Assembly (NCBI RefSeq): GCF_900115085.1
Contig: NZ_FOVF01000001.1
Span: forward strand, 124,001 to 188,000
Direction: 5' to 3'
DNA: 64,000 bases
From: Dokdonella immobilis
Lineage (GTDB): Bacteria; Pseudomonadota; Gammaproteobacteria; Xanthomonadales; Rhodanobacteraceae
Shown here: in pieces, positions 33,998 to 43,167 of the stretch
Layout of the letters: every line of letters begins with the position of its first letter
How positions within the stretch are numbered: position 1 is the first letter of the stretch
Program-made: the position numbers and the translations under genes
The notes under the pieces: generated by a model
Seen by the model: only the letters and a program-made list of their open reading frames with translations
The model's database searches: none
Told to the model about the DNA's origin: nothing

Positions 33998-35899
33998 ATG
34001 AGCAGTCGCTACAACGCAGCAGACATCGAGGTCCTATCGGGTCTCGATCCGGTCAAGCGCCGTCCCGGCATGTACACCGACACGACGCGGCCGAACCATC
34101 TGGTCCAGGAGGTCGTCGACAATTCGGTCGACGAGGCCCTTGCCGGCCATGCCCGGTCGATCGAGGTCATCGTCCATGCCGATGGCTCGGTTTCGGTCAG
34201 CGACGATGGCCGCGGCATGCCGGTCGACATCCATCCCGAGGAGGGCATCCCCGGGGTCGAGCTGATCCTGACCCGGTTGCACGCCGGCGGCAAGTTCTCG
34301 AACAAGAACTACCAGTTTTCCGGCGGCCTGCACGGCGTCGGCGTCTCGGTCGTCAACGCGCTCTCAACCCGGGTCGAGGTGTCGATTCGCCGTGATGGCC
34401 AGATCCACCGCATGGAATTCAGGGACGGCGACCGCACCAGCCCCCTGAGCGTGGTCGGCAGCGTTCCCAAAAAACAGACCGGTACGACGGTACGCTTCTG
34501 GCCCGACCCGAAATACTTCGACTCGCCGAAGATCCTGCTCGGCAAGCTCAAGCACGTTCTGCGCGCCAAGGCCGTACTCTGCGCCGGACTCAATGTCAGG
34601 CTGACCGACGAAGCCAGCGCCGAGGACATCGCCTGGCACTACGAAGACGGTCTGCGCGACTACCTGCGCTCGATGCTCGGCGACAATGAACGCCTGCCGG
34701 TCGATCCCTACATCGGTTCGCAGCAGCGCGAAAAGAGTGCCGTCGATTTCGCCATCACCTGGTTGCCGGAAGGCGAGCTGACCCAGGAAAGCTACGTCAA
34801 CCTGATCCCGACCGCGCAGGGCGGCACCCACGTCAACGGCCTGCGCACGGGCCTGACCGAAGCGCTGCGCGAATTCTGCGATTTCCGCAACCTGCTGCCG
34901 CGCGGGGTCAAGCTCGCGCCCGAGGATGTCTGGGACCGGCTCTGCTTCGTGCTCTCGCTGCGCATGCAGGAACCCCAGTTCTCCGGCCAGACCAAGGAGC
35001 GTCTGTCCTCGCGCGATGCGGCCGGCCTCGTCCAGGGTGCGGCGCACGACGGCTTCTCGTTGTACCTCAACCAGCATGTCGAGATCGGCGAGAAGATCGC
35101 CCAGCTCGCGATCGAACGCGCGGCCCTGCGCCTGAAGGCCGAAAAGCAGATCGTGCGCAAGAAGATCACCCAGGGCCCCGCCCTGCCCGGCAAGCTCGCC
35201 GACTGCGCATCGAGCGACCTTTCGCGCACCGAACTGTTCCTCGTCGAAGGCGATTCCGCCGGTGGCTCGGCACGCCAGGCACGCGACAAGGATTTCCAGG
35301 CGATCCTGCCGCTGCGCGGCAAGATCCTGAATACCTGGGAAGTCGAATCGGGCAGCGTGCTGGCCTCGCAGGAAGTCCACGACCTCGCTGTAGCCATCGG
35401 CTGCGACCCGGGCAAGAACGACATCGGCGGGTTGCGCTACGGCAAGATCTGCATCCTCGCCGACGCGGATTCCGACGGCCTGCATATCGCCACCCTGCTG
35501 TCGGCATTGTTCATCAAGCACTTCCCGGCCCTGGTTCGGGAAGGACACGTCTTCGTCGCCATGCCGCCGTTGTTTCGCGTCGATGTCGGCAAGCAGATGT
35601 TCTATTGCCTCGACGAGTCCGAGCGCGACGCCGTGCTCGAGCGCATCGAGCGGGAAAAGATCCGCGGCAGCGTCAGCGTGACCCGCTTCAAGGGCCTCGG
35701 CGAGATGAACCCGAGCCAGTTGCGTGAGTCGACGATCAACCCCGATACGCGACGCCTCGTCCAGCTCACGGTCGGCGCCCCCGAAGACGGTGACGATGGC
35801 ACAAGCCGGATCATGGACATGCTGCTGTCGAAGAAGCGCGCCGCCGACCGCAAGAGCTGGCTCGAGGAAAAGGGCGACCTCGCCTCGCTCGAGGTCTGA
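33998..35899 (+). CDS. parE: DNA topoisomerase IV subunit B
   Basis: ATPase subunit of the chromosome-decatenating enzyme. 633 residues, full length. GHKL ATPase motifs are VQEVVDNSVDEALAG, DDGRGMPVDIH and FSGGLHGVGVSVVNAL. The Toprim part has LVEGDSAGGSA and ADADSDGLHIATLL. It ends RLVQLTVGAPEDGDDG plus a short tail. It starts 168 bp after the globin gene and is probably a separate transcription unit. Confidence 0.97.
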   Translation: MSSRYNAADIEVLSGLDPVKRRPGMYTDTTRPNHLVQEVVDNSVDEALAGHARSIEVIVHADGSVSVSDDGRGMPVDIHPEEGIPGVELILTRLHAGGKFSNKNYQFSGGLHGVGVSVVNALSTRVEVSIRRDGQIHRMEFRDGDRTSPLSVVGSVPKKQTGTTVRFWPDPKYFDSPKILLGKLKHVLRAKAVLCAGLNVRLTDEASAEDIAWHYEDGLRDYLRSMLGDNERLPVDPYIGSQQREKSAVDFAITWLPEGELTQESYVNLIPTAQGGTHVNGLRTGLTEALREFCDFRNLLPRGVKLAPEDVWDRLCFVLSLRMQEPQFSGQTKERLSSRDAAGLVQGAAHDGFSLYLNQHVEIGEKIAQLAIERAALRLKAEKQIVRKKITQGPALPGKLADCASSDLSRTELFLVEGDSAGGSARQARDKDFQAILPLRGKILNTWEVESGSVLASQEVHDLAVAIGCDPGKNDIGGLRYGKICILADADSDGLHIATLLSALFIKHFPALVREGHVFVAMPPLFRVDVGKQMFYCLDESERDAVLERIEREKIRGSVSVTRFKGLGEMNPSQLRESTINPDTRRLVQLTVGAPEDGDDGTSRIMDMLLSKKRAADRKSWLEEKGDLASLEV

Positions 35900-35971
35900 C
35901 CCCACCAAGCGCGCACGTCGCCCGGCACTGCTGTAGCACTGGCGCAGTCCCCGCATTGAGCTGCATTTGCT

Positions 35972-35993
35972 GCGCGGCACCAGCGTGCCGCGC
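35972..35993 (+). terminator. hairpin after parE
   Basis: Arms GCGCGGCAC and GTGCCGCGC with a CAGC loop form a perfect 9-bp GC-rich stem 72 bp after the parE stop. There is no T-tract, so termination would be weak or factor-assisted. Confidence 0.45.
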
Positions 35994-36114
35994 CAGGCCT
36001 GCGGCCCGGCCACTCTTCTCCACTGGCAATTTCCCACCCGAACCGTTGTCCGACGACACGATCAGTTTGTGCGTGCGCAGCAAATCCTCACTTGGTATCG
36101 AACATCGTTTTGAA

Positions 36115-36130
36115 TCAAACGCATGTTTGA
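36115..36130. promoter_or_regulatory. PsrA-like operator (CAAAC-N4-GTTTG)
   Basis: TCAAAC-GCAT-GTTTGA is a perfect inverted repeat. It fits the published Pseudomonas PsrA consensus (G/C)AAAC-N2-4-GTTT(G/C). PsrA is a TetR-family regulator released by long-chain fatty acids. The site is 186 bp upstream of a lipase-like secreted hydrolase, in the AT-richest part of the gap. No binding evidence is available. Confidence 0.4.
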
Positions 36131-36315
36131 CGCCCGCCCATTTGTGGACTATGTTCGCAGCGCGTCGGGTCGCTCCGGGAGGGGATGCGTTCAGGACGCA
36201 AGCTGACGTATCCGCTCCGCCGTGCCCAGTGCCGGCAAGGACGCCGTACCCGCTGGTGCATGCCGGGGTCCAACCGCAGTCCGCCACCTGAGCGGCCTGC
36301 CTCGGGAGGATTCAC

Positions 36316-37173
36316 ATGATCCGTTCTGTACTTGTGTTCATGCTCGCACTGTGCGGCGCATCCGCGTTCGCCGCCGGTGCCGGAACCGGCGTGGCCTTCG
36401 TCCACGGCACCGGAAGCCAGTCCGACGCCTACAACGACTACTGGCAGGCGCCGATGGTCAACAGCGTTCGCCAGGGGCTCGTCGACCCGGCCAACTACAC
36501 CGTCATCAATTGCGACTTCGAGCAATACATGTGGGACAGCCGCGCGGCGGGCTGCCTGGCCACGCAGCTGACCAGCTTCATCAACAGCAGGAACATCACC
36601 GACCTCGTCGTCATCACCCATTCCAATGGCGGCAACGTGATGCGCTGGATCCTGTCGAACCCGACCTGGGACAGCCGCTACCCCAACATCATCAGCAAGA
36701 TCCGCTGGGTCAATGCACTGGCGCCTTCCAGCGCAGGCACGCCACTCGCCGACGCGGTCATCAGCGGCAATGTATTCGAGTCGGTACTCGGCTGGCTGCT
36801 AGGCTACAAGAGTGACGCCGTGCGCATGCAGCAGGTCAGCTGGATGGCCTACTACAACCAGAACTACCTGCTCGGCACGAGTGGCCGACCGTCCCTGCCG
36901 AAGGGCTTCTGGAACGTGGTCGGCACCGACGTCAGCTCCGGCATCTTCAGCTCGAACGCCTACTGCGGCGGCTACGCCCAGCAGGTCGGTCTCGAGATCA
37001 CGCAGAACTGGCTCGCCAGCTGCTCCGATGGATTCCTCGACTGCACGAGCCAGCAGGCGGCGGGCACCTTGTGGTTCAAGGACATCAGCGCTCTCGGCGG
37101 CAAGGTGCTTTCGCACAACCAGAGCCGGCGCGCCTGCTTCGGACTCGAGACCATCCTTCGCAACGATCTCTGA
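36316..37173 (+). CDS. exported alpha/beta hydrolase (lipase-like)
   Basis: 285 residues. The signal peptide ends AFA-A near residue 20. VAFVHGTGSQSDAYNDYW supplies an oxyanion-type HG motif. The nucleophile elbow is ITHSNGGNVMRW, so Thr replaces the first Gly of GxSxG. A late SHNQSRRACFG probably holds the catalytic His. Several cysteines suit an exported enzyme. GGGAGGA lies seven bases before the ATG. The DUF4785 gene follows after 11 bp. The substrate is not evident; lipase or esterase is the best guess. Confidence 0.8.
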   Translation: MIRSVLVFMLALCGASAFAAGAGTGVAFVHGTGSQSDAYNDYWQAPMVNSVRQGLVDPANYTVINCDFEQYMWDSRAAGCLATQLTSFINSRNITDLVVITHSNGGNVMRWILSNPTWDSRYPNIISKIRWVNALAPSSAGTPLADAVISGNVFESVLGWLLGYKSDAVRMQQVSWMAYYNQNYLLGTSGRPSLPKGFWNVVGTDVSSGIFSSNAYCGGYAQQVGLEITQNWLASCSDGFLDCTSQQAAGTLWFKDISALGGKVLSHNQSRRACFGLETILRNDL

Positions 37174-37184
37174 GGAGCACTTCG

Positions 37185-38417
37185 ATGAAACTTCACCTGA
37201 CTTCACTGATCGTTGCGATGCTGCTGGCCACGTCGGCGGCGCAGGCAGCCTCCGCTCCCATGGCCCTGTTGCCGGCCCTCGCCACTGACCAGGTTCCGAC
37301 TCGCCTGCAGACGACCGCGCCGGCCCGGATGTCGACGACCACGCTCGAGCACGCGCCGGCGACGATGTCCTGGGCGGTCGACCCGGCGACCCCGCTGGAT
37401 GCCCGGCCGACACCGTTCGTACAGTCGAGCCGCGAATACTGGATCGACGCCAGCGCCGAACAACTGCAACGCGGACTCGAGCTCACGACCAGCGCCAATG
37501 GCGCCGTGCTCCGGCTCAGCCCGCATGCCGGCAATCGCGGCACGATCGATCCGTCGACGCTGAGCTTCCGCATCGACGGCAAGCTCGTGACCAGCACCGA
37601 AGCGATTCGCTCGGCGGCGGACGAGGACGCCTTGCGCGCCGCCGGCATGGACGTTCCCCAAGGCAGCGTCGTGTTCAAGATGGCCGACGGCGTCGGGCAT
37701 GGGACGATAGAACTGATCGCACCGCGTGCCAGCGGCGCCTACCTCGTCCATGTGTTCGAACCAGCGAGCTCGATCGTGCTGACCTTGCACGCCGATCGAG
37801 ACACGGTCATTGCCGGCGAAGCCTTCGTGGTCCGCGCCATGATCGCGGGTGGAGCCCGACTCGACCGGCTCAGCGGCCTGCTCAGCGCACCGGATGGCCA
37901 CGTCCAGGACGTTCGCTTCGAACGCCAGGCCGACGGCGCTTTCGAGGCGCGCGTGCGGCCGGACCCGGCCCATGCGGGAGGATTCGGCCTGTGGGAGATC
38001 CATGCCTTCGGCAACGCGAAATCGGGCCAGCTCGGCATCGCGCGTGACGCCCGCGACGCATTCGCGGTCAGCGTCGCGACTGCGCGCCTCGACGGCGCGA
38101 TCGAGCGCGTTCCGGGTTCAGGCAAGGATGCCGACGTGCAATTGCGAATCGGCATTGAAAGCGCCGTGGCCAGTCGCTACCAGCTTGCCGGCGTGCTCTA
38201 CGGCACGCGAGCCGATGGCCGTCTGGCGCCCGTCGCCATTGCCCATGCGGCAAGCTGGATCGCCGCCGGCAACGGCACGATCGACCTGCACTTCGACGCC
38301 GGCGCCGTGCAGCAGGCCGGGGTCGGCGCACCGTTCGAGCTGCGTGATCTGCGCCTGATCAACCAGGCCGACATGAGCCTGGTGGAGCGACGCGAGCGGG
38401 CGGCCGTGTTGCGCTGA
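37185..38417 (+). CDS. exported DUF4785-type protein
   Basis: 410 residues. The signal peptide ends AQA-A near residue 21. The rest is beta-rich, with Ig-like stretches (HADRDTVIAGEAFVVRAMI; GLWEIHAFGN) and no catalytic motif. I recognise it as resembling the DUF4785 proteins of xanthomonads. GAGGAG precedes the ATG. Tight linkage to the lipase-like gene suggests a partner, perhaps a foldase or inhibitor, or co-secretion; this is inference. Confidence 0.7.
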   Translation: MKLHLTSLIVAMLLATSAAQAASAPMALLPALATDQVPTRLQTTAPARMSTTTLEHAPATMSWAVDPATPLDARPTPFVQSSREYWIDASAEQLQRGLELTTSANGAVLRLSPHAGNRGTIDPSTLSFRIDGKLVTSTEAIRSAADEDALRAAGMDVPQGSVVFKMADGVGHGTIELIAPRASGAYLVHVFEPASSIVLTLHADRDTVIAGEAFVVRAMIAGGARLDRLSGLLSAPDGHVQDVRFERQADGAFEARVRPDPAHAGGFGLWEIHAFGNAKSGQLGIARDARDAFAVSVATARLDGAIERVPGSGKDADVQLRIGIESAVASRYQLAGVLYGTRADGRLAPVAIAHAASWIAAGNGTIDLHFDAGAVQQAGVGAPFELRDLRLINQADMSLVERRERAAVLR

Positions 38418-38441
38418 GGCCAAGCCACCCTGATGCTGAAA

Positions 38442-38472
38442 CGACGGGCCCGGCATTACGCCGGGCCCGTCG
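38442..38472. terminator. bidirectional terminator hairpin
   Basis: A perfect 13-bp stem with arms CGACGGGCCCGGC and its complement, loop ATTAC, lies between the convergent DUF4785 and antiporter genes. On the minus strand it is followed by TTT; on the plus strand there is no T-tract. Confidence 0.75.
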
Positions 38473-38499
38473 CTGCCGGCGCGGGTATTCGACGCCGGG

Positions 38500-39738
38500 T
38501 CAGTCGGCTGCGCGCACCGCCCGGCGCGCCACCTTGCCGATGCTCAGGCCCTGACCGAGGATAGAGAACACGACCACGGCATAGGTCAACGCGAGCACGA
38601 TATTGCGTTCCTCGCCCAGCGGCAGCGACAGGGCCAGCGCGACCGAAATGCCGCCACGCAAGCCGCCCCAGGTCAGCACCTGCCAAGAACCCCTGGGCAA
38701 TCTGAAGCGGCTATTGAACAGCGCGACCGGCGTACCGACCGCGAGCAGGCGAGCGAGCAGCGTGATCAGGACGGTGCCGATCGCGGCAACGGCGATGTTC
38801 GGGGAATACGGAATGACCAGGGCTTCCATGCCGATCAATACGAACAGCACCGAGTTGAGAATCTCGTCCAGCAATTCCCAGAACATGTCCAGGTGGGCAC
38901 GGGTCTTGTCGGACATCGCCAGCGCGCGGCCATGGTTGCCGATAACCAGACCAGCGACGACCATCGCCAGTGGCCCCGAAACGTGCAGATGAGTGGCCAG
39001 CAGGTAACCGCCGAGCACGGCAGCCAGGGTCAGCAGGACTTCTTCCTTGTAGCTGTCGATGCTCTTGAGCAGGCGATAGGTGACGTAGCCAAGGACGAGG
39101 CCGTAGGCGATGCCTCCGCCGGCCTCCTGCAACAGCAGCAGCCCTGTCTGCCCGGCCGTGGGCGCCTCACCCAGGGCGATTGTGCCGAGCAGCAGCGAGA
39201 ACAGGACCACACCGACGCCATCGTTGAACAGCGATTCGCCGGAGATGACCAGTTCAAGATTCTTCGGCGCCTTCGCCGATTTCAGGATTCCCATGACCGC
39301 GATCGGATCGGTCGGCGATATCAGCGCACCGAACACCAGGCAATGGAGAAATCCCAATTCAACGCCGACCAGGGGCAGGAAAATCCACAGCGAGCATGCG
39401 ACGATCACGGTCGAAGCGACCGTACCGAGAACGGCGAGCAGTCCGACCTGCCAGCGGTAGGCGCGCAGTTCGCTCAGGTCGACGTGCATGGCCCCGGCGA
39501 ACAGCAGCACCGAAAGCATGCCCTGCATCAGCACATCGGAAAAATCGATCGATTCGAGCAGGGATACTTCGTAGTCATGCAGGCTGCTGAATCCGATCCG
39601 GTCCAGGCCAATCAGGGACAACGAAAGCACCAGGGCAATCGCCATCACGCCGATCGTGGTCGGCAAGCGGACGAAACGATGGTTGAGGTAGGCCAGCAGG
39701 GCCGTGACGACGAGAAAGATGACGGCAATATTGAACAT
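38500..39738 (-). CDS. Na+(K+)/H+ antiporter, CPA1 (NhaP-type)
   Basis: 412 residues from the ATG at 39738, with GAGG seven bases upstream. Eleven to twelve hydrophobic segments are present. The CPA1 signatures ALISPTDPIAVMGIL and GESLFNDGVGVVLFSLL include the ion-binding Asp pair. It exchanges cytoplasmic Na+ or K+ for protons in the inner membrane. No C-terminal regulatory domain is present (ends shortly after the last segment). Confidence 0.92.
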   Translation of the reverse strand: MFNIAVIFLVVTALLAYLNHRFVRLPTTIGVMAIALVLSLSLIGLDRIGFSSLHDYEVSLLESIDFSDVLMQGMLSVLLFAGAMHVDLSELRAYRWQVGLLAVLGTVASTVIVACSLWIFLPLVGVELGFLHCLVFGALISPTDPIAVMGILKSAKAPKNLELVISGESLFNDGVGVVLFSLLLGTIALGEAPTAGQTGLLLLQEAGGGIAYGLVLGYVTYRLLKSIDSYKEEVLLTLAAVLGGYLLATHLHVSGPLAMVVAGLVIGNHGRALAMSDKTRAHLDMFWELLDEILNSVLFVLIGMEALVIPYSPNIAVAAIGTVLITLLARLLAVGTPVALFNSRFRLPRGSWQVLTWGGLRGGISVALALSLPLGEERNIVLALTYAVVVFSILGQGLSIGKVARRAVRAAD

Positions 39739-39791
39739 GCTATGACCTCGGCGCGCTGGATTCGGCACGCTTCAGCGCAAGAATCAGGCAT

Positions 39792-39822
39792 AAAAAAACC
39801 GGGAGCCAAGGCTCCCGGTTTC
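39792..39822 (-). terminator. intrinsic terminator of the IPTL-CTERM gene
   Basis: On the minus strand AACCGGGAGC, a 4-nt loop and GCTCCCGGTT are followed by a run of T residues. It starts about 25 nt after the stop of the IPTL-CTERM gene. Confidence 0.92.
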
Positions 39823-39845
39823 AATCTTACGCTTTCAGGTTCGAA

Positions 39846-40646
39846 TCAGCGGCGTGCGCGGCGACGCAGGCCGAACATGCCGAGCAGCGCCAGACCGCCT
39901 GCGGCGAGCAGGGCACTCCACTGGCTCAGGGTCGGCAGCTCTCGTGCCGGCTCGGCCGGGACGCCGCCACCGCCAGCGGTTCCGACGATCTGGAACAGGA
40001 AGTCCGGATTGGTACCGCCACCGACACCGCAGGTGGTCATGGCGGTGAACGTCGTGCAACCGGAGGCGAAACCGTCACCCGGATTGCGCCAGACGGCCGG
40101 GCTGTTGCTCTGGATCGTGCGGTTCGACCAGAACAACTGGCCGTTGCTGGCGAAATCAACGTCGACGGTCGCTGCGACCCAGTAGGTGCCGGCGCCGAGG
40201 GCACAGGACGTCGGCAGAGTAATGGTCGTTCCGCCGGCCGTGACATCGGCTGCGGCGCTCGGGTACGAACAGGTCGCGGTGCCGCCCGGCACGCCGCCGG
40301 CATCCGGATAGATGTTGACCGCCGCGGTGGTAGTCAGCGGCGTTGTGATTGTGGTCACGAGATTGACCTGGGTGACCGTCCAGCCGCTGGCCGGAACGAC
40401 GAAGTCATCGGCGCCCTCGGAGTCGTAGGCGTCATAGGAGGCTTCGAAATTCTGTGCCGGCGCGCCGTTTCCGGAAGCCGAATCCGTCTGATCGTAAAGC
40501 ACGATCGCGGCGCCGTTCGGAGCGGGAAAATTCGGCTGCACCGCGACACCGGCATGGCTGGCCTGCGGCACTGCCGCGCCGGCGGTGGACATGGCGAAAA
40601 CGGCCGCAGCGATGCTGCCGGCGAGCAAACTCTTGCTATATGACAT
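39846..40646 (-). CDS. exported protein with IPTL-CTERM sorting tail
   Basis: 266 residues. The signal peptide ends AGA-A near residue 25. The body is beta-rich (SEGADDFVVPASGWTVTQVN) with two cysteine pairs. The C-terminal tripartite sorting signal is LPTLSQWS, then a membrane segment and the basic tail LRRRARR. This IPTL-CTERM signal resembles exosortase/rhombosortase-type tags and predicts processing and surface or matrix delivery. No sorting protease gene is in the window. A strong terminator follows, so it is probably monocistronic and well expressed. Confidence 0.88.
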   Translation of the reverse strand: MSYSKSLLAGSIAAAVFAMSTAGAAVPQASHAGVAVQPNFPAPNGAAIVLYDQTDSASGNGAPAQNFEASYDAYDSEGADDFVVPASGWTVTQVNLVTTITTPLTTTAAVNIYPDAGGVPGGTATCSYPSAAADVTAGGTTITLPTSCALGAGTYWVAATVDVDFASNGQLFWSNRTIQSNSPAVWRNPGDGFASGCTTFTAMTTCGVGGGTNPDFLFQIVGTAGGGGVPAEPARELPTLSQWSALLAAGGLALLGMFGLRRRARR

Positions 40647-40792
40647 GAATTACCCCAATCAGAAAGGAATGGACCGCGGTACCGGTTTGCGGCGCGCACT
40701 CGATGGATGCTCGCACAGCAGCGCTGGAAGTTAGCAAAGTGTGACGCATGAGGCAATACGGCCTTGATCCGGGTCCGGGTCCGGGCCGGGTG

Positions 40793-42415
40793 TCAGCGCA
40801 CACCCAGCGCCACTTTCAGCGTATCCAGCGCCGGTCCGTAATGCGCCGCGCGGGCCGTGTCGCGGCGCAGCGGCTCGCGAACCTGCGCGGCGCTCGCGGT
40901 GCGAACCGCCCGGGTCGCCTCGTGGAAGCGCAGGCAGGACGATTCGAATTCCAGACCGCAGAATTCGAGCAGACGCGAGGTGGTTGCCTCGGGCCGTTCG
41001 AGCAACGCCTCGTAGACCATGTCGGCCACCCGACCCGGATCGATCCGGGTCCAGTGCGTGCAAAGGCGGTCGAAATCGCGCCAGTAGGCAGCCAGCTCGG
41101 CGAGCGTGTAGCTGTATTCCTGGCCCTGGGCGAAAAGCTGGTGAAAGCACGACAGGCAGGTTTCGACCGGATCGCGCCGGCACACCACGACCCTGGCCGC
41201 TGGCAGCATGGCGAGCGCCGCACCGACGTACTGCCAATTCGACAGACCCTTGTCGGTAAAACGCGGACGATCCGCCGTCCAGCGGCCTGTGCGCTCGAGG
41301 TATTCCTCACCCAGGCGCGCCCAGTCCCCATCCGTGGCCGTTCCGACCCAACCGGGAAAGGCGACCCCGCGGCGCCTCGATTCGCCCTCGATCACGGCGG
41401 GAAGGTCGGGCAGTTCGCTGGCGCCCTCCACCTGCGAATGCGCGGCGAGGATCTGCTCGGTCAGCGTGGAACCCGAACGCGGCAGGCTGACGACGAAGAT
41501 GACCTCCCGGCCCCGCGTCGATCCGGCCGGCACGCACGATGCCTGCGGGAAGGCCGCGAGGATCGCGTCGACCTGCCGCGAGAATGTGGGCGCATCCCAG
41601 TGCACGAGCCGGCGCTTGCGCGCGTTCGCATCGACCAGCGCTGCAAAGGCCTGTTCGTACTTGCCGATGTCGTCCAGCGCCTTGACCCGGGCGAAGCCGA
41701 TGGAAATGCGATCTTCCTCGGCGAGGTCCGGTGATGCGGCCAGATTCGCCAGTCGCGCCGCATCGGTCGCGTCGAATCGAAGGGTCTTCAGATTGGCGAG
41801 CGAGAACCAGGCCTGACCGGCGCGCGGATTCAGGCGCAGCGCTTCGCGATAGGACTCCGCCGCGGCCTGCGTTTCGCCCAGCGCCTTGAGGGTATCGCCG
41901 AGCACGATGCGGGCGCGCACATGGCCAGGCGAGCAACGAATGGCCTGCTCGAGCGCACGGCGTGCCTCTTCCGTGCGGGCACGAACCTTCAATGTCTTGC
42001 CGAGGTTGAACCACGCTCCCGCCAGTTGCGGGGCGAGGCGCGTGGCCTCCTCGAACGCCGCGAGGGCGCCATCGAAGTCGCCACTGGCTCGCAGCGAGCT
42101 GCCCAGATTGTTGAGGATCAGCGCATCCCCTGGCCGCAGATCGAGGGCGTCGCGCAGGGTCGCCACCGATTCGTCGAACCGGCCCTCCAGGTGGCACAGC
42201 ACGCCGAGGAGGCGGAGCACCTCCGGGTGCCTTGGCGCCAGCGCGAGCGCACCGGCCAGGCTTCGCCGCGCTTCCACGGTGCGGCGGCGCTCGATCGCCG
42301 TCGATGCGGCCTCGACCATGCCGATCGCGGCCGGGGTGAGTCCCGCGAATCGGCGCTGCCATTCGGCCTGGTCGAGGCCCGAGTGTTCCGCATGGCGCTT
42401 CTTGTTTGCTTTCAA
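40793..42415 (-). CDS. TPR-sulfotransferase fusion protein
   Basis: 540 residues from a TTG at 42415 (MKANKKRHAEHSG N-terminus, GAGGA a few bases upstream). The frame is open to a GTG at 42568, so the start is uncertain. About five TPR units occupy the first 240 residues (for example GDALILNNLGSSLRASGDFDGALAAFEEA). The sulfotransferase domain follows with the PAPS 5'-phosphosulfate loop VVSLPRSGSTLTEQIL and a later VVVCRRDPVETCLSCF that fits the 3'-phosphate site. Such fusions transfer sulfate (or are recruited to do so) onto proteins or glycans; the target is unknown. Confidence 0.85.
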   Translation of the reverse strand: MKANKKRHAEHSGLDQAEWQRRFAGLTPAAIGMVEAASTAIERRRTVEARRSLAGALALAPRHPEVLRLLGVLCHLEGRFDESVATLRDALDLRPGDALILNNLGSSLRASGDFDGALAAFEEATRLAPQLAGAWFNLGKTLKVRARTEEARRALEQAIRCSPGHVRARIVLGDTLKALGETQAAAESYREALRLNPRAGQAWFSLANLKTLRFDATDAARLANLAASPDLAEEDRISIGFARVKALDDIGKYEQAFAALVDANARKRRLVHWDAPTFSRQVDAILAAFPQASCVPAGSTRGREVIFVVSLPRSGSTLTEQILAAHSQVEGASELPDLPAVIEGESRRRGVAFPGWVGTATDGDWARLGEEYLERTGRWTADRPRFTDKGLSNWQYVGAALAMLPAARVVVCRRDPVETCLSCFHQLFAQGQEYSYTLAELAAYWRDFDRLCTHWTRIDPGRVADMVYEALLERPEATTSRLLEFCGLEFESSCLRFHEATRAVRTASAAQVREPLRRDTARAAHYGPALDTLKVALGVR

Positions 42416-42635
42416 TGGATCCTCGATCCCATGGTTTCCGCCGCGCCGGTCGAGCCGTCTGATGAGCGACCGCGAGAATCGGGCGCATTCGCCGGACCGG
42501 GATGCGATGATCTTCGCACGCACTCCGGTCCCGAATATCCGACCCGCTCGGGGATGCAACGATAGCACCGACGACCGCGGTCCCGGTGCAGGTCGCGGTC
42601 CGAAAAGCCCGCGAACGACGGGACGCGAACAGCCT

Positions 42636-43082
42636 TCAGTCGAAGCCGTCGGCGAACAGCTGCGGGACGACCCGGATCGAGCCGATCATGCCCGAACCGA
42701 AGTGCACATCGCAGAAGTACGGAAATTCACCGGAATCGAAAATCTGCCGCTCTGCCGTCGTGCCGCTCGACGCGGATCCGATCGGGCTTTCCGGATCGAT
42801 GGTGGCCTGGCCCGCGACGACCACGCCGCCGAACAGCGGGTGCATGCCGAAATTCGGCACCGCCCGGAACATGATGCGCGTGCCTTCGCTGACCGTGACG
42901 CAGCGAGGCCGGTAGCGGAACGGATTGGTCGGGTCGTCATTGGCGATCTGGATGTCGGCCAGACCACGCTGGTCGACGAAGTCGCCCTCGAGACAGTTGT
43001 TCAGTGCCGCCGCGAGGGTGGGCACGAGCAATGCAAGAAGCGCAAACAACCCGCGCGGCAGGGGCCGGCGCACCGCGTTCAT
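42636..43082 (-). CDS. exported plastocyanin/azurin-like cupredoxin
   Basis: 148 residues from the ATG at 43082. The signal peptide ends AAA-L near residue 26. A type-1 copper site is visible: His in FGMHPLF and the Cys-His-Met group in FPYFCDVHFGSGMIG. A Cys pair near the N-terminus could form a disulphide. The protein ends LFADGFD, the motif also ending the esterase-like protein. It is divergent from the DUF1800 gene with an 85-bp gap. Confidence 0.85.
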   Translation of the reverse strand: MNAVRRPLPRGLFALLALLVPTLAAALNNCLEGDFVDQRGLADIQIANDDPTNPFRYRPRCVTVSEGTRIMFRAVPNFGMHPLFGGVVVAGQATIDPESPIGSASSGTTAERQIFDSGEFPYFCDVHFGSGMIGSIRVVPQLFADGFD

Positions 43083-43167
43083 GCTGTGACCGTCCTCACA
43101 TCGGCGTTCATGCGTTGCCGATATCGTCTGGCGCTGGTCAGCCGATGGTCGAATGGAAGGGGCTCGC

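Larger units (their letters stand above)
35900..36315. other. intergenic region parE - lipase-like gene
   Basis: 416 bp. It contains a perfect 9-bp hairpin (35972-35993) shortly after parE, a PsrA-like palindrome (36115-36130), an AT-richer stretch around 36060-36150, and the ribosome-binding site GGGAGGA before 36316. No credible gene is seen. Confidence 0.6.

Noticed and set aside
40764-40790. Short CCGGGT tandem repeats near the end of the TPR-sulfotransferase gene.
   Set aside because: Only about three imperfect units in a GC-rich gap; likely simple-sequence drift.
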